A stretch of 64,000 nucleotides of DNA from Musa acuminata AAA Group. Taxonomy: Eukaryota > Streptophyta > Magnoliopsida > Zingiberales > Musaceae. This document shows positions 52,168 to 64,000 of the stretch, piece by piece (positions within the stretch are counted from its first letter, which is position 1; each line of letters opens with the position of its first letter). The position numbers and the translations under genes are program-made. The notes beneath the pieces are model-generated. The model ran no database searches and was not told the DNA's origin. It saw only the letters and a program-made list of their open reading frames with translations. The stretch lies in contig NC_088357.1 in the NCBI RefSeq assembly GCF_036884655.1, positions 11,749,501-11,813,500 of the forward strand, read 5' to 3'.

Positions 52168-55100
52168 TTATACTGCTTCTGGACCACTAGGGAGTGCCTC
52201 ATAGCCATTCTGGTGATGAACTATGGTGCACTTGTTTGATTCAACTGGAATCCACTTCAAGATAATTGCAACAATAATGCTGATGGAGCCGATCATTACG
52301 CTGATCAACCATAATTGCCAACTAAGAGGCTTTGTGCTTGCAAAGGGACCAAGGAGTTCCACTATGATCACTTGGAATATTATTGTCGATGTTAAGATGG
52401 CCACAAAGATCCAGTTGCTTAAGATTCCATGTAGCACATTGATCTTCTCCATCTCACGGCTATTTATCTCATTGAAGACCTGAAGCAGAGGTATCAAGTT
52501 AAATTCAGATTGATATACTATAATTGAGTGATATGAAGAGGAAAAATACTTCATCCGATTAATTGCAAGCTATCCCCTTCCTGGGATCGGCTTTGATTTA
52601 CTGGAACAACATAGAAAACTGGAAATCTTTCATGTGATTTTGAAGATGCTAAAAGCTTAGTTTCTAAATGGAAACATTAGCTCTTTTACTACCCCAATAA
52701 CCACTAAATGACATTGAAAATCTTCAAAATCTATGTTATCATATCAAAAGAGAGGAACTGAAAAAATCACCGCACCACGAAAGCCTAAGCTTGGCAACTT
52801 TTAGTACTCGAGTGACCTTTTTCGTTCACCTTACAAGAACCTGATGTAGTGATGGAATTAAGTGAATAAGGTCTCTGAAACTGTAATCAGATAAAGGTAG
52901 ACATTCAAAGCCACTGCTGGAACCCACCAATTTAAGTATGTTGGAACTTGTCACATAGTGCATTGTTATGACAGGCAATCGCTTGCTCAGTTTCAGAATA
53001 TATAAGGTTACAGTTTCCTTAACCATCATGTGTAAACCTATAAAATTATGCATGTTTTTATATATGGATACATATATGAAAGTATCATGATGTCAAATAT
53101 ACCTATCTATGCAATATATACATTTACACACGACATGGATTGAGCCAATAATATGCTTGATACTTACATTTCTGTATTTTTGGAGCCTAGTTGCTCTCAT
53201 GAACTGCAATATATCGTTCAAGTCTTCTGAGGTACGTAAGTGTTATATATAGAAATACTGACAATAATATGCTTGATGCTTGCATTACTGTATTTTTGGT
53301 GCTTAATTGCTTTCATAATTGCAATATAACATTCAAGTACTTTTGGATATATATGACATATATAGAAATACTGTTTGTCAATAGTTGGATGCATTAATTT
53401 CCTAGGCTGTGTCTATTCGGGAATAGTGCATGAGAAAATGATGTATCGGCTCAAACTGAAAAGTACTCACGTATCTTATCTAATTATCACTCTACTGTAG
53501 TCAGATTTCAACTATAAACCAACCATGACCCAGTAGAGTCAACACTAACATTCTTAGAATTGCTTTGCCAAATCTCTATATCGGAATGAATAGATTTTCC
53601 ATTACACATAAGCTTTTACACACTTTGATCTATAAGGAAACCCCATCCTTGTGATCTAAACATTCATGCTACTAGACCACTGATCTGTTTTGGCAATTCT
53701 TAATTAGGAGTTTAGGACCAGATTGCATCATATACTAATTCTCCATTTTTTTTCTCTTTATTTTTCCTTGAGCTGTAATGATTCATGAAGTGCCTCCTGA
53801 AGGGACTAATTAATAATTGTTTTTGCATTTCATAGTATCCTTACCATGAAAAAGACAAGATGGTCATGGTTGTCTTAAAGAGCATAAGACGTCACAAATT
53901 GCAGAAAATCGGATGTAGTTAAGTTTTCCATAAAACCATACTTAGACTAATAGCTTTTAAGTTATTTTCCGCCATGGAAAAACTCTGTAATGTTCTATAG
54001 GTGAACTAGCTTATAAGCCTTTAGTATATATAAGATTTGCAAGCCTGTTCTACCAGCTCCCTTAACAATAACACAAGGCGAGAACTAATGGAAGTTCAAG
54101 ACGTGTAGCAGAAAAATGTTTCTTAAACCTTAACATCACCTGATAAACGACTCTCTTCAACGTCTCATCAGAGAGAAATATCTGGAGCAAGACACAGGGG
54201 ACCATAATGATACCTATGTGGTGATATCCTGTAAATAGATGTCTCATTTTCACCTTGTTTAGACAATTCTCATATGAGCCCAAGCTCCAAAATCTATTAT
54301 TTCCTCAACATTAAGCCTCTAATATCACTGCTGTTGGTGTACATAGTTCCTAATTCACTTTAATATCTCCACTCTCACCAAGTACAAAACTAGATAATGA
54401 ATCTGAACCCAAGGACACAAACTTGTTGCAATTAGATCCACCAGATTCAGAATTTACTTCCAAAAGGATCATAGAAACATTTTTTTTTTCAAGAATATGA
54501 GGGAACCATCTCAATATATAAGTTGCAACTATGATTTAGCAACGATTAATGCATGAAAGGGCATGAATCTAAACATTCATGGTACTAGACCACTGATCTG
54601 TTTTGGCAATCCTTAGTTAGGAGTTTAGGACCAGATTGCATCAAATACTAATTCTCCATTTTTTTCTCTTTATTTTTCCTTGAGCTCTAATGATTTATGA
54701 AGTGCCTCCTGAAGGGACTAATTAATAATTGTTTCTGCATTTCATAGTATTCTTACCATGAAAAAGGTAAGATGGTCATGGTTGTCTTAAAGAGCATAAG
54801 ATGTCACAAATTGCAGAAAACAGGATGTACCTTTTAAGTTATTTTCCACCATGGAAAAACTCTGTAATGTTCTATAGGTGAACTAGCTTGTAAGCCTTTA
54901 GTATATATAAGATTTGTAAGCCTGTTCTACCAGCTCCCTTAACAATAACACAAGGCGAGAACTAATGGAAGTTCAAGACTTGTAGCAGAAAAATGTTTCT
55001 TAAACCTTAACATCACCTGATAAACGACTCTCTTCAACGTCTCATCAGAGAGAAATATCTAGAGCAAGACACAGGGGACCATAATGATACCTATGTGGTG

Positions 55101-58100
55101 ATATCCTGTAAATAGATATGTCTCATTTTCACCTTGTTTAGACAATTCCCATACGAGCCCAAGCTCCAAAATCTATTATTTCCTCAACATTAAGCCTCTA
55201 ATATTACTGCTGTTGGTGTATATAGTTCCTGATTCACTTTAATATCTCCACTCTCCAAAACCAAGTACAAAACTAGATAATGAATCCGAACCCAAGGACA
55301 CAAACTTGCTGCAATTAGATCCACCAGATTCAGAATTTACTTCCAAAAGGATCATAGAAACTTTTTTTTTTTTTTTCAAGAATATGAGGGAACCATCTCA
55401 ATATATAAGTTGCAACTATGATTTAGCAACGATTAATGCATGAAAGAGCATGGATCTAAACATTCATGGTACTAGACCACTGATCTGTTTTGGCAATCCT
55501 TAGTTAGGAGTTTAGGACCAGATTGCATCAAATACTAATTCTCCATTTTTTTTCTCTTTATTTTTCCTTGAGCTGTAATGATTTATGAAGTGCCTCCTGA
55601 AGGGACTAATTAATAATTGTTTTTGCATTTCATAGTATCCTTACCATGAAAAAGGCAAGATGGTCATGGTTGTCTTAAAGAGCATAAGATGTCACAAATT
55701 GCAGAAAACAGGATGTAGTTAAGTTTTCCATAAAACCATACTTAGACTAACACCTTTTAAGTTATTTTCCACCATGGAAAAACTCTGTAATGTTCTATAG
55801 GTGAACTAGCTTGTAAGCCTTTAGTATATATAAGATTTGCAAGCCTGTTCTACCAGCTCCCTTAACAATAACATAAGGCGAGAACTAATGGAAGTTCCAG
55901 ACTTGTAGCAGACAAATGTTTCTTAAACCTTAACATCACCTGATAAACGACTCTCTTCTACATCTCATGAGAGAGAAATATCTGGAGCAAGACACAAAGA
56001 ACCATAATGATACCTATGTGGTGATATCCTGTAAATATAAGATGTCTCATTTTCACCTTGTTTGGATAATTCCCATGCGAGCCCAAGCTCCAAAATCTAT
56101 TATTTCCTCAACATTAAGCCTCTAATATCACTGCTGTTGGTGCACATAGTTCTTGATTCACTTTAATATCTCCACTCTCCAAAACCAAGTACAAAACTAG
56201 ATAATGAATCCGAACCCAAGGACACAAACTTGCTGCAATTAGATCCACCAGATTCAGAATTTACTTCCAAAAGGATCATAGAAACATTTTTTTTTTTTTT
56301 AAGAATATGAGGGAACCATCTCAATATATAAGTTGCAACTATGATTTAGCAACGATTAATGCATGAAAGAGCATGGTTCAATATAATCTTGGTGTAAACA
56401 TTTAGAACTGAAGAATCATCAAAATATAGCTGGACCAAAAATTAAAAGTATGTAATCAGCTATATAAAGATCCAAGACCAAACATTGTTTTATCAAGTAA
56501 TGTACTAAATGACTATAAATTACTGGAACTAAATATCAAGAATTACCTGGCAAAACACGAATGTGTTGAATATGAATGTGTTGAGAACAATGTCAGAATT
56601 TGGATCTTCAAGTCTCAGAAGTTTTTTCCCATCAAACATCAGAGCTCCTAGTACAATCAGCTGAAATATACTCTGGCCGATTATATTTCTCCACATGACC
56701 TTGGTGATGAAATTTTCATCCCGGCCAACAGGTGGTCTTTTCATCATATCATTATTTGGGGGTTCTGTTGCTAATGCTAGAGCACCTAATGTGTCCATAA
56801 TCATGTTGACCCAAAGCAATTGAACAGCAGTGAGTGGAGCACTCCCTAAAGTTGCATACCATGAAAATTGCATAATTAACTTGGAATAACTATAAAATCT
56901 TCTATACATGGTGAAAGGTAAATATTTGTAATGAGGATCAGGAGTACCTGTTATACATGCAGAAACAAAATTGAGCATCAGAGCAACCACATTAACAGTC
57001 AGCTGGAATTGCACAAACTTTTGGATATTGATGTAAACCGCACGACCCCATTTGGTGACATTAATTATAGTAGTAAAGTTATCGTCCAATACAATCACAT
57101 CAGCACTCTCTTTAGCTACCTGCACATGATGCGTAATGCAAATTCACTGTACATTATTCTAAGGAGAAAACAGCAAAGGATTCAACTTTAAGGGTCTAAA
57201 CATAATATCATCTTTTCTGCAACTCGTTCACAAAATGAGGGAAATATCTTAATCCACTGCACTATTACAAACAATTATATACTTTTATTTGTTAGCTAGT
57301 AAGCCGGTCTAGATCATGTTGCTTTAAGTAATTTTCTCTCTGCCCATACTATGTAGTATGTACATAAAAAAAGTTGCATTCTGTAATAAACTGCCACTAG
57401 ATGAGCACCTGGTACATCTTTTCCTCTCTAGATGATAACCAAAATTCAAAACTATTTCTGTCATCACAAATTTTACCTGCATATAAAACATAATACTGCA
57501 AACTTGGAGCATGAAATTGGAAACTGCAATCTGGTTCATAAAATCAAATATAATATAATTTTGGTACTAGGTAATCCAACTTCTTAACTTATTAAACTAA
57601 GATGGTTTAAGTACCAAAAACCAAATGTCAGATAATACAAACTCTACATTTGTTAGATAAAATTAAACCAAAACCTTCCAAACAGACTAAAATTCAGAGA
57701 GACAGATATCAGAGGAAGATAATTTTGGTACTAGACAACTTTAGATTCTCTGCATGGTTATATGCAACTTTAGATTCTACCATGGTAAAATTGTCATGAA
57801 AGATCAAATCTCCGTCCCTTATTGTACAAGGAGTGGCCCATGATTTTTTTTCTCAAAATAAAACATTTTTTAATGTCTTCAAGAATATGATACAACACAA
57901 TGTGGTCTCTTGCAACTGTGACATGCATAATCAGGAAAGAAACCTGAGAGTGGCAACAAAGCATACCTCTGTGCCAGCAACACCCATTGCAAGACCAATG
58001 TCCGCCTCATGTAGTGCTGGAGCATCATTAGTGCCATCACCCGTCACAGCTACGACTTCTTTAAACATCCTCCTCAAGTTTGTCACTAAAGTATGTTTGT

Positions 58101-60793
58101 CCAAAGGCAAAGATCGGGCCATTACCTGTAATTAACAAGGAAATGTAGGCTAGCTGATCGAGAAGAGTTTATGATGTTAAATATAAGGCACAGCCACAAC
58201 TATAACTTGCATATTTGAGGCTACATCTCAGGTTGTCTGATGGCTCAATAAGCAACAGGAATGCAGGTTAGTAGTTCTCAAATTGTATCTGTGGTAGAGT
58301 TATGAAAGAAACCTGAATTTTTGGTATTAAATCTTTCATCTCTTCGGGGCTCTTGTTTCGAAATTCTGGTCCTTCTATGGCTAAACCATCCTCTGTCAGT
58401 ATGCCACACTCTTTTGCTATGGCCTTGGCTGTATTTATGTTATCTCCAGTTACCATCCGCACTTTGATACCAGCAGCTATACAAGTCTGAACAGCTTCCT
58501 TGACTCCTGGGCGGACTGGATCTTTGATTCCAAAAACAGCTATCAGTGTGTAACCAGTGGCAGGAATTTCTTCGGCCTCCTGATTAGTTATATCCTTGAA
58601 GGCCAAACAAAGGGTTCTTAATGCTTCACAGGCAAAACTATTAATCACATTCATGATGTCCTCCTTCTGCTTTTTGGACAACAGAATAGTGTTTCCATCA
58701 CTATTAATTAGCTGGTCACACATTTGCAGGATAATTTCAGATGCGCCTTTGCAGAAAGCACGAACTCTTCCACCAGGTAATTTAATGAGCGCAGACATCT
58801 TCTTTTTAACTGAATTAAAAGGCTCAACTTTCAATTTCTTGCAGTCCTGATGCTGGGATTCTACGAGTCCTTCAAACTCCAAACCAAACTCCAACAATGC
58901 TGTTTCTGTCAGGGTACCAAGGATGGTGTTCTTACCATCTTTCCCTCTTACCACCTCCGAACCACTATTCTGAAATATACATTGCAAAAGAACTGCTAAA
59001 ACTTTCTCAGAGATCTTGGATTTTAAATGTATAGCAGTTTCACTGCCTTTAAATGACTTGGATACTTGACAAATCCATATCTTATCGACAACCATGTGGT
59101 TAGTCGTCAGCGTACCGGTTTTATCTGTGCAAATGCAATTAGCAGATCCCATGGTCTCACATGCTGATAAATGCCGCACCAGTGCCTTTTCGTCCATGAG
59201 CTTTTTCATTGCAAAGGAGAGACTCAATGTTACAGCCAGAGGTAGCCCTTCAGGAACTGCAACAACGATTATAGTAACAGAGATAGCAAAGTAGTTTAGT
59301 ATTGTCAAAGCATCATTTGGAAACCACTTGAAGCCATGGTGATATGCCTTGTCAGCTAAAAATCTTCCTAAAAGAACACAGAATGTCATTGTTGCAAATG
59401 CTAAACCGATCTTCCCAATTATTGTCGCAACACCATTCAGCTTAACCTGAAGAGGTGTTTCATCCTCCCCACCCTGACTTAATGTTTCCATTAGTTTTCC
59501 CCACTCGGTCCTCATTCCAACGGAGGTAACCAGCATTCTGGCAGAGCCATCTTGCACTTTAGTCCCTGCTAGTAGGAAGGGTTTTTCATGAGAAACATAC
59601 ACTGGCTCACTTTCCCCGGACAAGCTTGATGAATCTATCAACAAAGCATATCCAGAAACATATAGCCCATCGGCTGGAACTCGATCTCCAATCGAAAGAT
59701 GAACAATATCTCCGACGACTAAATCATAAATAGATACCTTTTGTCGGTAGCCATCTCTGGTTACTTGAATGAAGATCTTCTCCTTTTCTTTGTCCAAATC
59801 TCTGAACTGTAATGATTGTTTGTAGTCGCTGACCGAAGTGACTACAACAACCAAGAAAATGCTGAGAATAATTCCCAGCCCATCGTACATACCCTTGGGC
59901 CACCCTTCAGTCGCAAGCCCCACAACCACAGATATCAATGCGCAGATCATGAGGATGATCAATGTCAAATCATGCAATGCATCCCATACGAACTTCCAAA
60001 AGCTTCTTGGCGGCTTCTCAACGTATTGGTTGAGACCATAGATGTTCTGTCTGATAGGCAGGTCACTTGTTCTGATACCAGAATCAAGTGAAACACAGAC
60101 TTCTCTTGCAATCCCACTGACTCCTCCATGGTTCTTCAAACTCTTCTTATCATGTCCGCGTGCAATGGATGCCAATTCATCAGGGTTGATGAAGTAACCA
60201 GCTTGTCTGACCTCTTCTGAAAGCTGGTGATTGGTTTTTGCACCAGCTGCACGAAGGCAAAGATCGATTGATAACCAGAATTAGACAAGTACATTTGAGA
60301 CTTGCAGCGGTGGAGTTCGTACCGTCAATGAATTGCAGAGCAGCCTTCTGCACATACAGGGCAACACGAATCTTTTCCTGTTCAGACATCAACTACAAAT
60401 ATGTTAGTACTATATGTCTCATCATCTATCACATGGTGTTCCAACCGAAGTAACAAAGTAAATCAGCCAAATCAATGATCTTGACAAAAGACAACCACAA
60501 GCAGATGATAGATACTGGTTGATGTTGTCTCTTGCAGTTATTTTACTTCGTCTTTACATGCTAGTAGTAGCGAAAAAATAGTAGCTTTGATAATGTGACA
60601 GTTTCTTGTCTGATTTAACGGTTGCACCTCATGGGCCCCAGCAGAGATCCCTCGCAGGCCTGCCTTGCACAGGAAATTTATTAGGGATGCCATCAAGACC
60701 ATTCATCACATCATAATAATTGATCTAAACTGTCCATCTTTTGTTGACAGAAAATATATATACATATATATACATATATATATATACATATAT

Positions 60794-60829
<36 letters not shown>

Positions 60830-61074
60830 TGCAAAGTTGATTTGATCAAGACGGGTGGAGGAGATCAAAAGGTGTGGTGTAATGGACTTGGTGATGGTTT
60901 ACCAGTATTAGAACCAAGGTAAGCAATACCGAATAATACCGCCCAGTACGGACGGTACGAATAATAATATTAAAATTATATATATATATATATATATTAG
61001 AAAAAGGCTCGGCGACGCGACGTCGCCTTTTTCGGCAACGCGACGTTGTCTTTTTCGGTGACGTCGCTGAGGCG

Positions 61075-61127
<53 letters not shown>

Positions 61128-62699
61128 GAGGCGACGTTGCCTCACGTGAGGAAGGAAAAGGCGACGTCGTCGAGGCGATGCGACGTCGACTTTTAAATAA
61201 ATAAAAAATATATATAAATATATATAATCTTATATAAAAAATATATCTATATTTTTTATATTTATATATTATTTAGATAAACGAGACGACACGACGTCGA
61301 CTTTTAAATAAATAAAAAAAATATATAAATATATATATAAATAATCTTATATATATATATATAATATATATATACCGCTCGATATACTGAGCGGTATACC
61401 GTTCCGTACCATACCGAGCGATCGTCGAAGCTCCGGTACGGTACGAAATTTCAGACCTTGATTAGAACCACAGATAAGCATCCCACCTATCAACCCTAGC
61501 TAGCTCAGCTCATTCGAATCCTAAACAGAAGCTAAAGTGGAGCGAATGAACATGCTGTACACAAAATAATCAAGTTAATATTGTAGTTCTGTCCTGGTTT
61601 GACTCAGTAAGAGAGATCCTGAGAGTTTTCGCTGCACGCCCATCTTGAAAACTTGGTAGAAGCAAGAGTTGAAAGAAGGCAGCTTCAAACATTCCCCGTA
61701 ATTCCCACGAACTAAAGCAGAAGATTCCTGGCTTAGTTGAACGCCATCCAAACCTGACCGAGACTAACTAAAATTTCCAAGTGGACCAGCAAAGAATTTA
61801 ATCGAGGCTGTCATCGGTCATCTCTCCCAGTTGGATCTCTGCTTGTGGATTTCTGAAGGGAGAAGTTTTATGGCTAAAATATTCCGCACTCAATAACAGG
61901 AACAATCAGTTCCCCTAAGAAAAAGTCAAAATGGAATAAAACAAGAAATAACAGGCCATCTTTTTCTGGTTTGATCGCTTGCTATGGTTTTATGAAGGGC
62001 GAAGTTCTATAGCTAAAATATTCGCCACGCAATATACAGGAACAATAAATTCCTAGGAAAAGAAAATGTTTAAATGGAAGAAAAACAAGAAACAACAAAC
62101 ATGTAACCTATAAAGCAATAAAGCAAAAACAATAAAGCAGGACGAAGCCCAGTTATCAAAGCATATGTTCAGAAAAAAAAAATAATTATATTTTTCTGCA
62201 TGTAGCCAAATTAATAATGCTCTATGTGACTCACGATTGAGTCGAGCGAGGTCCAGTTGACGCGATCCATGACGCAGAGGATGAAAGGAATCTATTTGAC
62301 TATTACGTTACCACACAAAGGAGTTGTTGAGACGAACCGTACACGATGTGTGCGGCACAAAATAAACCCCATCTTTTTCTCGATTAGTGCAACCATGACC
62401 CCACAAAACACTATAATACATCAATCCTCCTAATTCGAAGTGGTGGACCTGCGGCACCAACGACCACAACCGGAACATGCTGTAGTATGTCAACGCGTTT
62501 GCGTGAGCCATACACATGAGGCCAAAGCTTTATTATATGCATCCTCGCGAGCCTATCGAGTACAGGAGAAAGTACTTTTCTTGATGTGTGCTCCACTGTA
62601 ATTTTTTTTATCTATATATTTTTTCAATTATTTTTGGATGACATTATAAAATCATTTTTTTTTGTTACATGATCGAGATTTTGGAAAGAACGCTCTAAA

Positions 62700-62753
<54 letters not shown>

Positions 62754-63346
62754 TAAAAAATAATTCTGTGGACAAAATCAGGTGAGTAGTCAGCTAACGT
62801 TTAAAATCAGGAGACAGTGTGTACCACGGGATAAACGACGTACGGTCGATCCGCCGGTTTTACGGGGGTGAGTCGTCCGAGAAGTTTCATGGAAACTTCC
62901 AGGCTTCTCATTGGTGCCGTTTGCTTCGTTTCCCACCGACGATTGATGACGGCGGGTTGGGTCCACCGAACGCGCGGTGGAAACTCGAAGGGCCGTACGC
63001 TAACATCCGCCGCTCGAGAAAGAGGCGCGAGATCGATCGAATCGATCCGAGTGAAAGAAATGCGTAAATCGAGGGCAGGAAACGAAGCAAAATGCATCAA
63101 GAATCAATCGCGATGCGTAAAAGACGATAAGATAAACACAGAGGATTTGGGGATGTTCTTTTGGGTTACCTGGATCTTCCGCTTCTTGGCCTCGACGACG
63201 CATCGCTGGTCGAGATCGGGGACCATGCGAAACCTGCGGCGACGGTTCTTCACCACGGCGCCTACCGCCCTCCGCCACCGCCGCTGCGCATCCTCCGACG
63301 GGTGCTTCCCCGCCACATCGAAGTTCTTCTTCAAGAAGCTCTCCAT
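52168..63346 (-). CDS. Autoinhibited P-type IIB Ca2+-ATPase, ACA4/ACA11-like
   Basis: Calmodulin-regulated pump moving Ca2+ out of the cytosol. Seven exons, all GT..AG with agreeing phases: 63346-63170, 60377-60323, 60246-58313, 58125-57967, 57119-56948, 56845-56547, 52479-52168; 1035 aa, normal length. The N-terminal regulatory segment ([20 protein letters not shown], residues 22-41) is the basic/aromatic calmodulin-binding autoinhibitor typical of plant ACAs. Catalytic marks follow in order: SGES actuator loop (about 287-290), membrane VPEGLP (about 408), [10 protein letters not shown] with phosphorylated Asp452, nucleotide-site KGAS (about 577), MVTGD (about 674-678), and TGDGTND (750-756). 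Late helices include [20 protein letters not shown]. The tail ESNK...GYEALPSGP resembles ACA4/ACA11, which sit in the vacuolar membrane in Arabidopsis; location here is inferred. No broken residues seen. Confidence 0.96.
53150..53385. repeat. About 115-bp tandem duplication (ACA intron 6)
   Basis: Two copies of a TATGCTTGATRCTT...TATATAGAAATACTG unit lie side by side (about 53150-53266 and 53267-53385). Confidence 0.8.
53653..56376. repeat. Threefold tandem duplication of about 0.9 kb (ACA intron 6)
   Basis: Three head-to-tail copies start near 53653, 54564 and 55453, each opening with TCTAAACATTCATG and CTAGACCACTGATCTGTTTTGG. Lengths are about 911, 889 and 924 bp. Copies are nearly identical apart from short indels, for example a TTAAGTTTTCCATAAAACC stretch missing from copy 2. 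Confidence 0.95.
60753..60829. repeat. (TA)n/(TACA)n microsatellite
   Basis: TA tract with regular TACA interruptions in ACA intron 1, just left of the hAT-like element copy 2. Confidence 0.95.
60907..61468 (+). mobile_element. hAT-like non-autonomous element, copy 2 (in ACA intron 1)
   Basis: Element 60915-61460 (546 bp), CAAGG...CCTTG, with perfect 8-bp target duplications ATTAGAAC at 60907-60914 and 61461-61468. Its right end, read in reverse, matches the left end of the copy at 3821-4415 (both have GAAAT.TCGTA.CGTACCGGAG followed by TTCGAC), so the two are the same family in opposite orientation. It holds the same GACGTCGCC words and (TA)n runs, and no coding capacity. Confidence 0.85.
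61856..62095. repeat. About 140-bp tandem duplication (ACA intron 1)
   Basis: GAAGGGAGAAGTTTTATGGC at about 61856 and a diverged GAAGGGCGAAGTTCTATAGC at about 61996 each start a unit that continues TAAAATATTC and CAGGAACAAT. Confidence 0.8.
62703..62749. repeat. (TA)n microsatellite
   Basis: About 47 bp of pure TA in ACA intron 1. Confidence 0.95.
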
Positions 63347-63573
63347 CGTCTCCGCCGCTTCGCTTCACTCCCTCTCAACCCGTGATCGCTCGGCTTCCTC
63401 CTCCCTTAAGCCCGCTGCTTTTTGGTGGGGAGCCGTTCCAGTCGGGCAGGCGTTTCCCCTCCGCAGCTCGCGGTGCGGAACAGCGAAGACCGGAACAGAT
63501 CTCTCCCAATAGAATTCATATTTGTCTCCAAGGTCGTTGAGTGGGTCGTGTCAAACTAAATGGCCACCGTCAC

Positions 63574-63581
63574 TATTTATA
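63574..63581 (-). promoter_or_regulatory. TATA box of the Ca2+-ATPase gene
   Basis: Minus-strand TATAAATA about 230 bp upstream of the start codon, with a TGACG/ACGTCA-type word immediately next to it (63582-63588). Spacing would give a 5' UTR of roughly 200 nt. Confidence 0.5.
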
Positions 63582-63706
63582 TGACGTATTTCCGAATAAA
63601 GACTCATTATTTACCGGATGAATTTTCAAAAAAAATATCTCTTTTTATTATTTTTTCCAATAAGTTATACCATTATAAAATTACATAACAATGTTATATT
63701 TGTATA

Positions 63707-63710
<4 letters not shown>

Positions 63711-63752
<42 letters not shown>
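63711..63752. repeat. (TA)n microsatellite
   Basis: About 42 bp of pure TA upstream of the Ca2+-ATPase promoter. Confidence 0.95.
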
Positions 63753-63755
<3 letters not shown>

Positions 63756-63804
63756 TTCTATGGATTGATTCATAAAGTAAACCGTTCAATTACAATATAT
63801 TTAT

Positions 63805-64000
63805 ACTATTATAGTGTTTTCAGTCATACTAAAAAATATTACAGTATAATATTTTTATATAAATTTTATAAAAATATTTATCTATAGTGTTTCTGTTTCT
63901 ACATTGTATTATAGTATTTTGAATGAAATCAAGAAAATAATGTAACACAGCATAAAAAAACTATAATATCTTATTTTTATACTATGCTATAAAATTTTTT
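63805..64000. mobile_element. Second MITE-like palindromic repeat, cut by the window edge
   Basis: Units such as ATAGTGTTTTCAGTCATAC and ATCAAGAAAATAATGTAACA mirror those of the element at 32061-32382 (GTGTTTTCGACAATACTAGG, ACCAAGAAAATACTATAACG). The right end is outside the window. Confidence 0.5.

Noticed and set aside
54062..54283. A separate 73-codon gene inside ACA intron 6
   Set aside because: It is part of the tandem triplication, is broken in the other copies and lacks its own start context; kept only as an exon-like curiosity.
62807..63512. Frames of up to 214 codons on the plus strand over the ATPase 5' end
   Set aside because: They overlap exon 1 and the GC-rich 5' flank of the pump gene in antisense and show no family signature.

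Overview
The window is plant nuclear DNA: AT-rich intergenic sequence full of (TA)n microsatellites, intron-split genes with GT..AG boundaries, and plant retroelements (Ty1/copia, Ty3/gypsy, LINE, TRIM). All three recognisable genes are land-plant families. The GC-rich first exon of the cytokinin dehydrogenase gene and repeat units rich in GGCGACGTCGCC-type words suggest a commelinid monocot, possibly Musaceae. That assignment is an inference from style, not a sequence match. No RNA genes, CRISPR arrays or virus insertions were recognised.

Layout. (1) 725-11196, minus strand: eight exons of a long TPR/DnaJ-type co-chaperone gene whose J-domain exons lie beyond the left edge; one intron carries a hAT-like non-autonomous transposon. 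(2) 11.2-25.4 kb: gene-poor. An old LINE on the minus strand (about 14.1-18.1 kb, continuing past 22.07 kb) is split by a copia element at 18195-22069 with 5-bp target duplications. (3) 25479-27366, minus strand: a complete five-exon cytokinin dehydrogenase gene (525 aa). (4) 27.4-45.7 kb: repeats, including a 106-bp tandem array, a palindromic MITE-like element, a 73-82-bp minisatellite, a TRIM, a degraded gypsy gag, and three diverged copies of one segment that includes an unidentified gene fragment. (5) 45796-50666, plus strand: a three-exon gene for a small acidic protein of unknown function (184 aa). (6) 52168-63346, minus strand: a complete seven-exon autoinhibited Ca2+-ATPase (1035 aa) most like the vacuolar ACA4/ACA11 group. 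Its first intron holds a second copy of the hAT-like element and its last intron holds a threefold tandem duplication of about 0.9 kb. Genes 5 and 6 converge tail to tail.

The genes are not an operon or a pathway cluster: protein folding, cytokinin breakdown, an unknown function and calcium transport are simply neighbours. I found no undescribed multi-gene system. The most informative signals are in the repeats (a hAT-like family with perfect 8-bp target duplications, a minisatellite that seems to derive from a gene end, a TRIM, a datable nested insertion) and in gene details (an in-frame 102-bp intron in the pump gene, FG-type motifs in the co-chaperone). Exon coordinates were built by hand from splice dinucleotides, reading phase and family knowledge, without alignment software.
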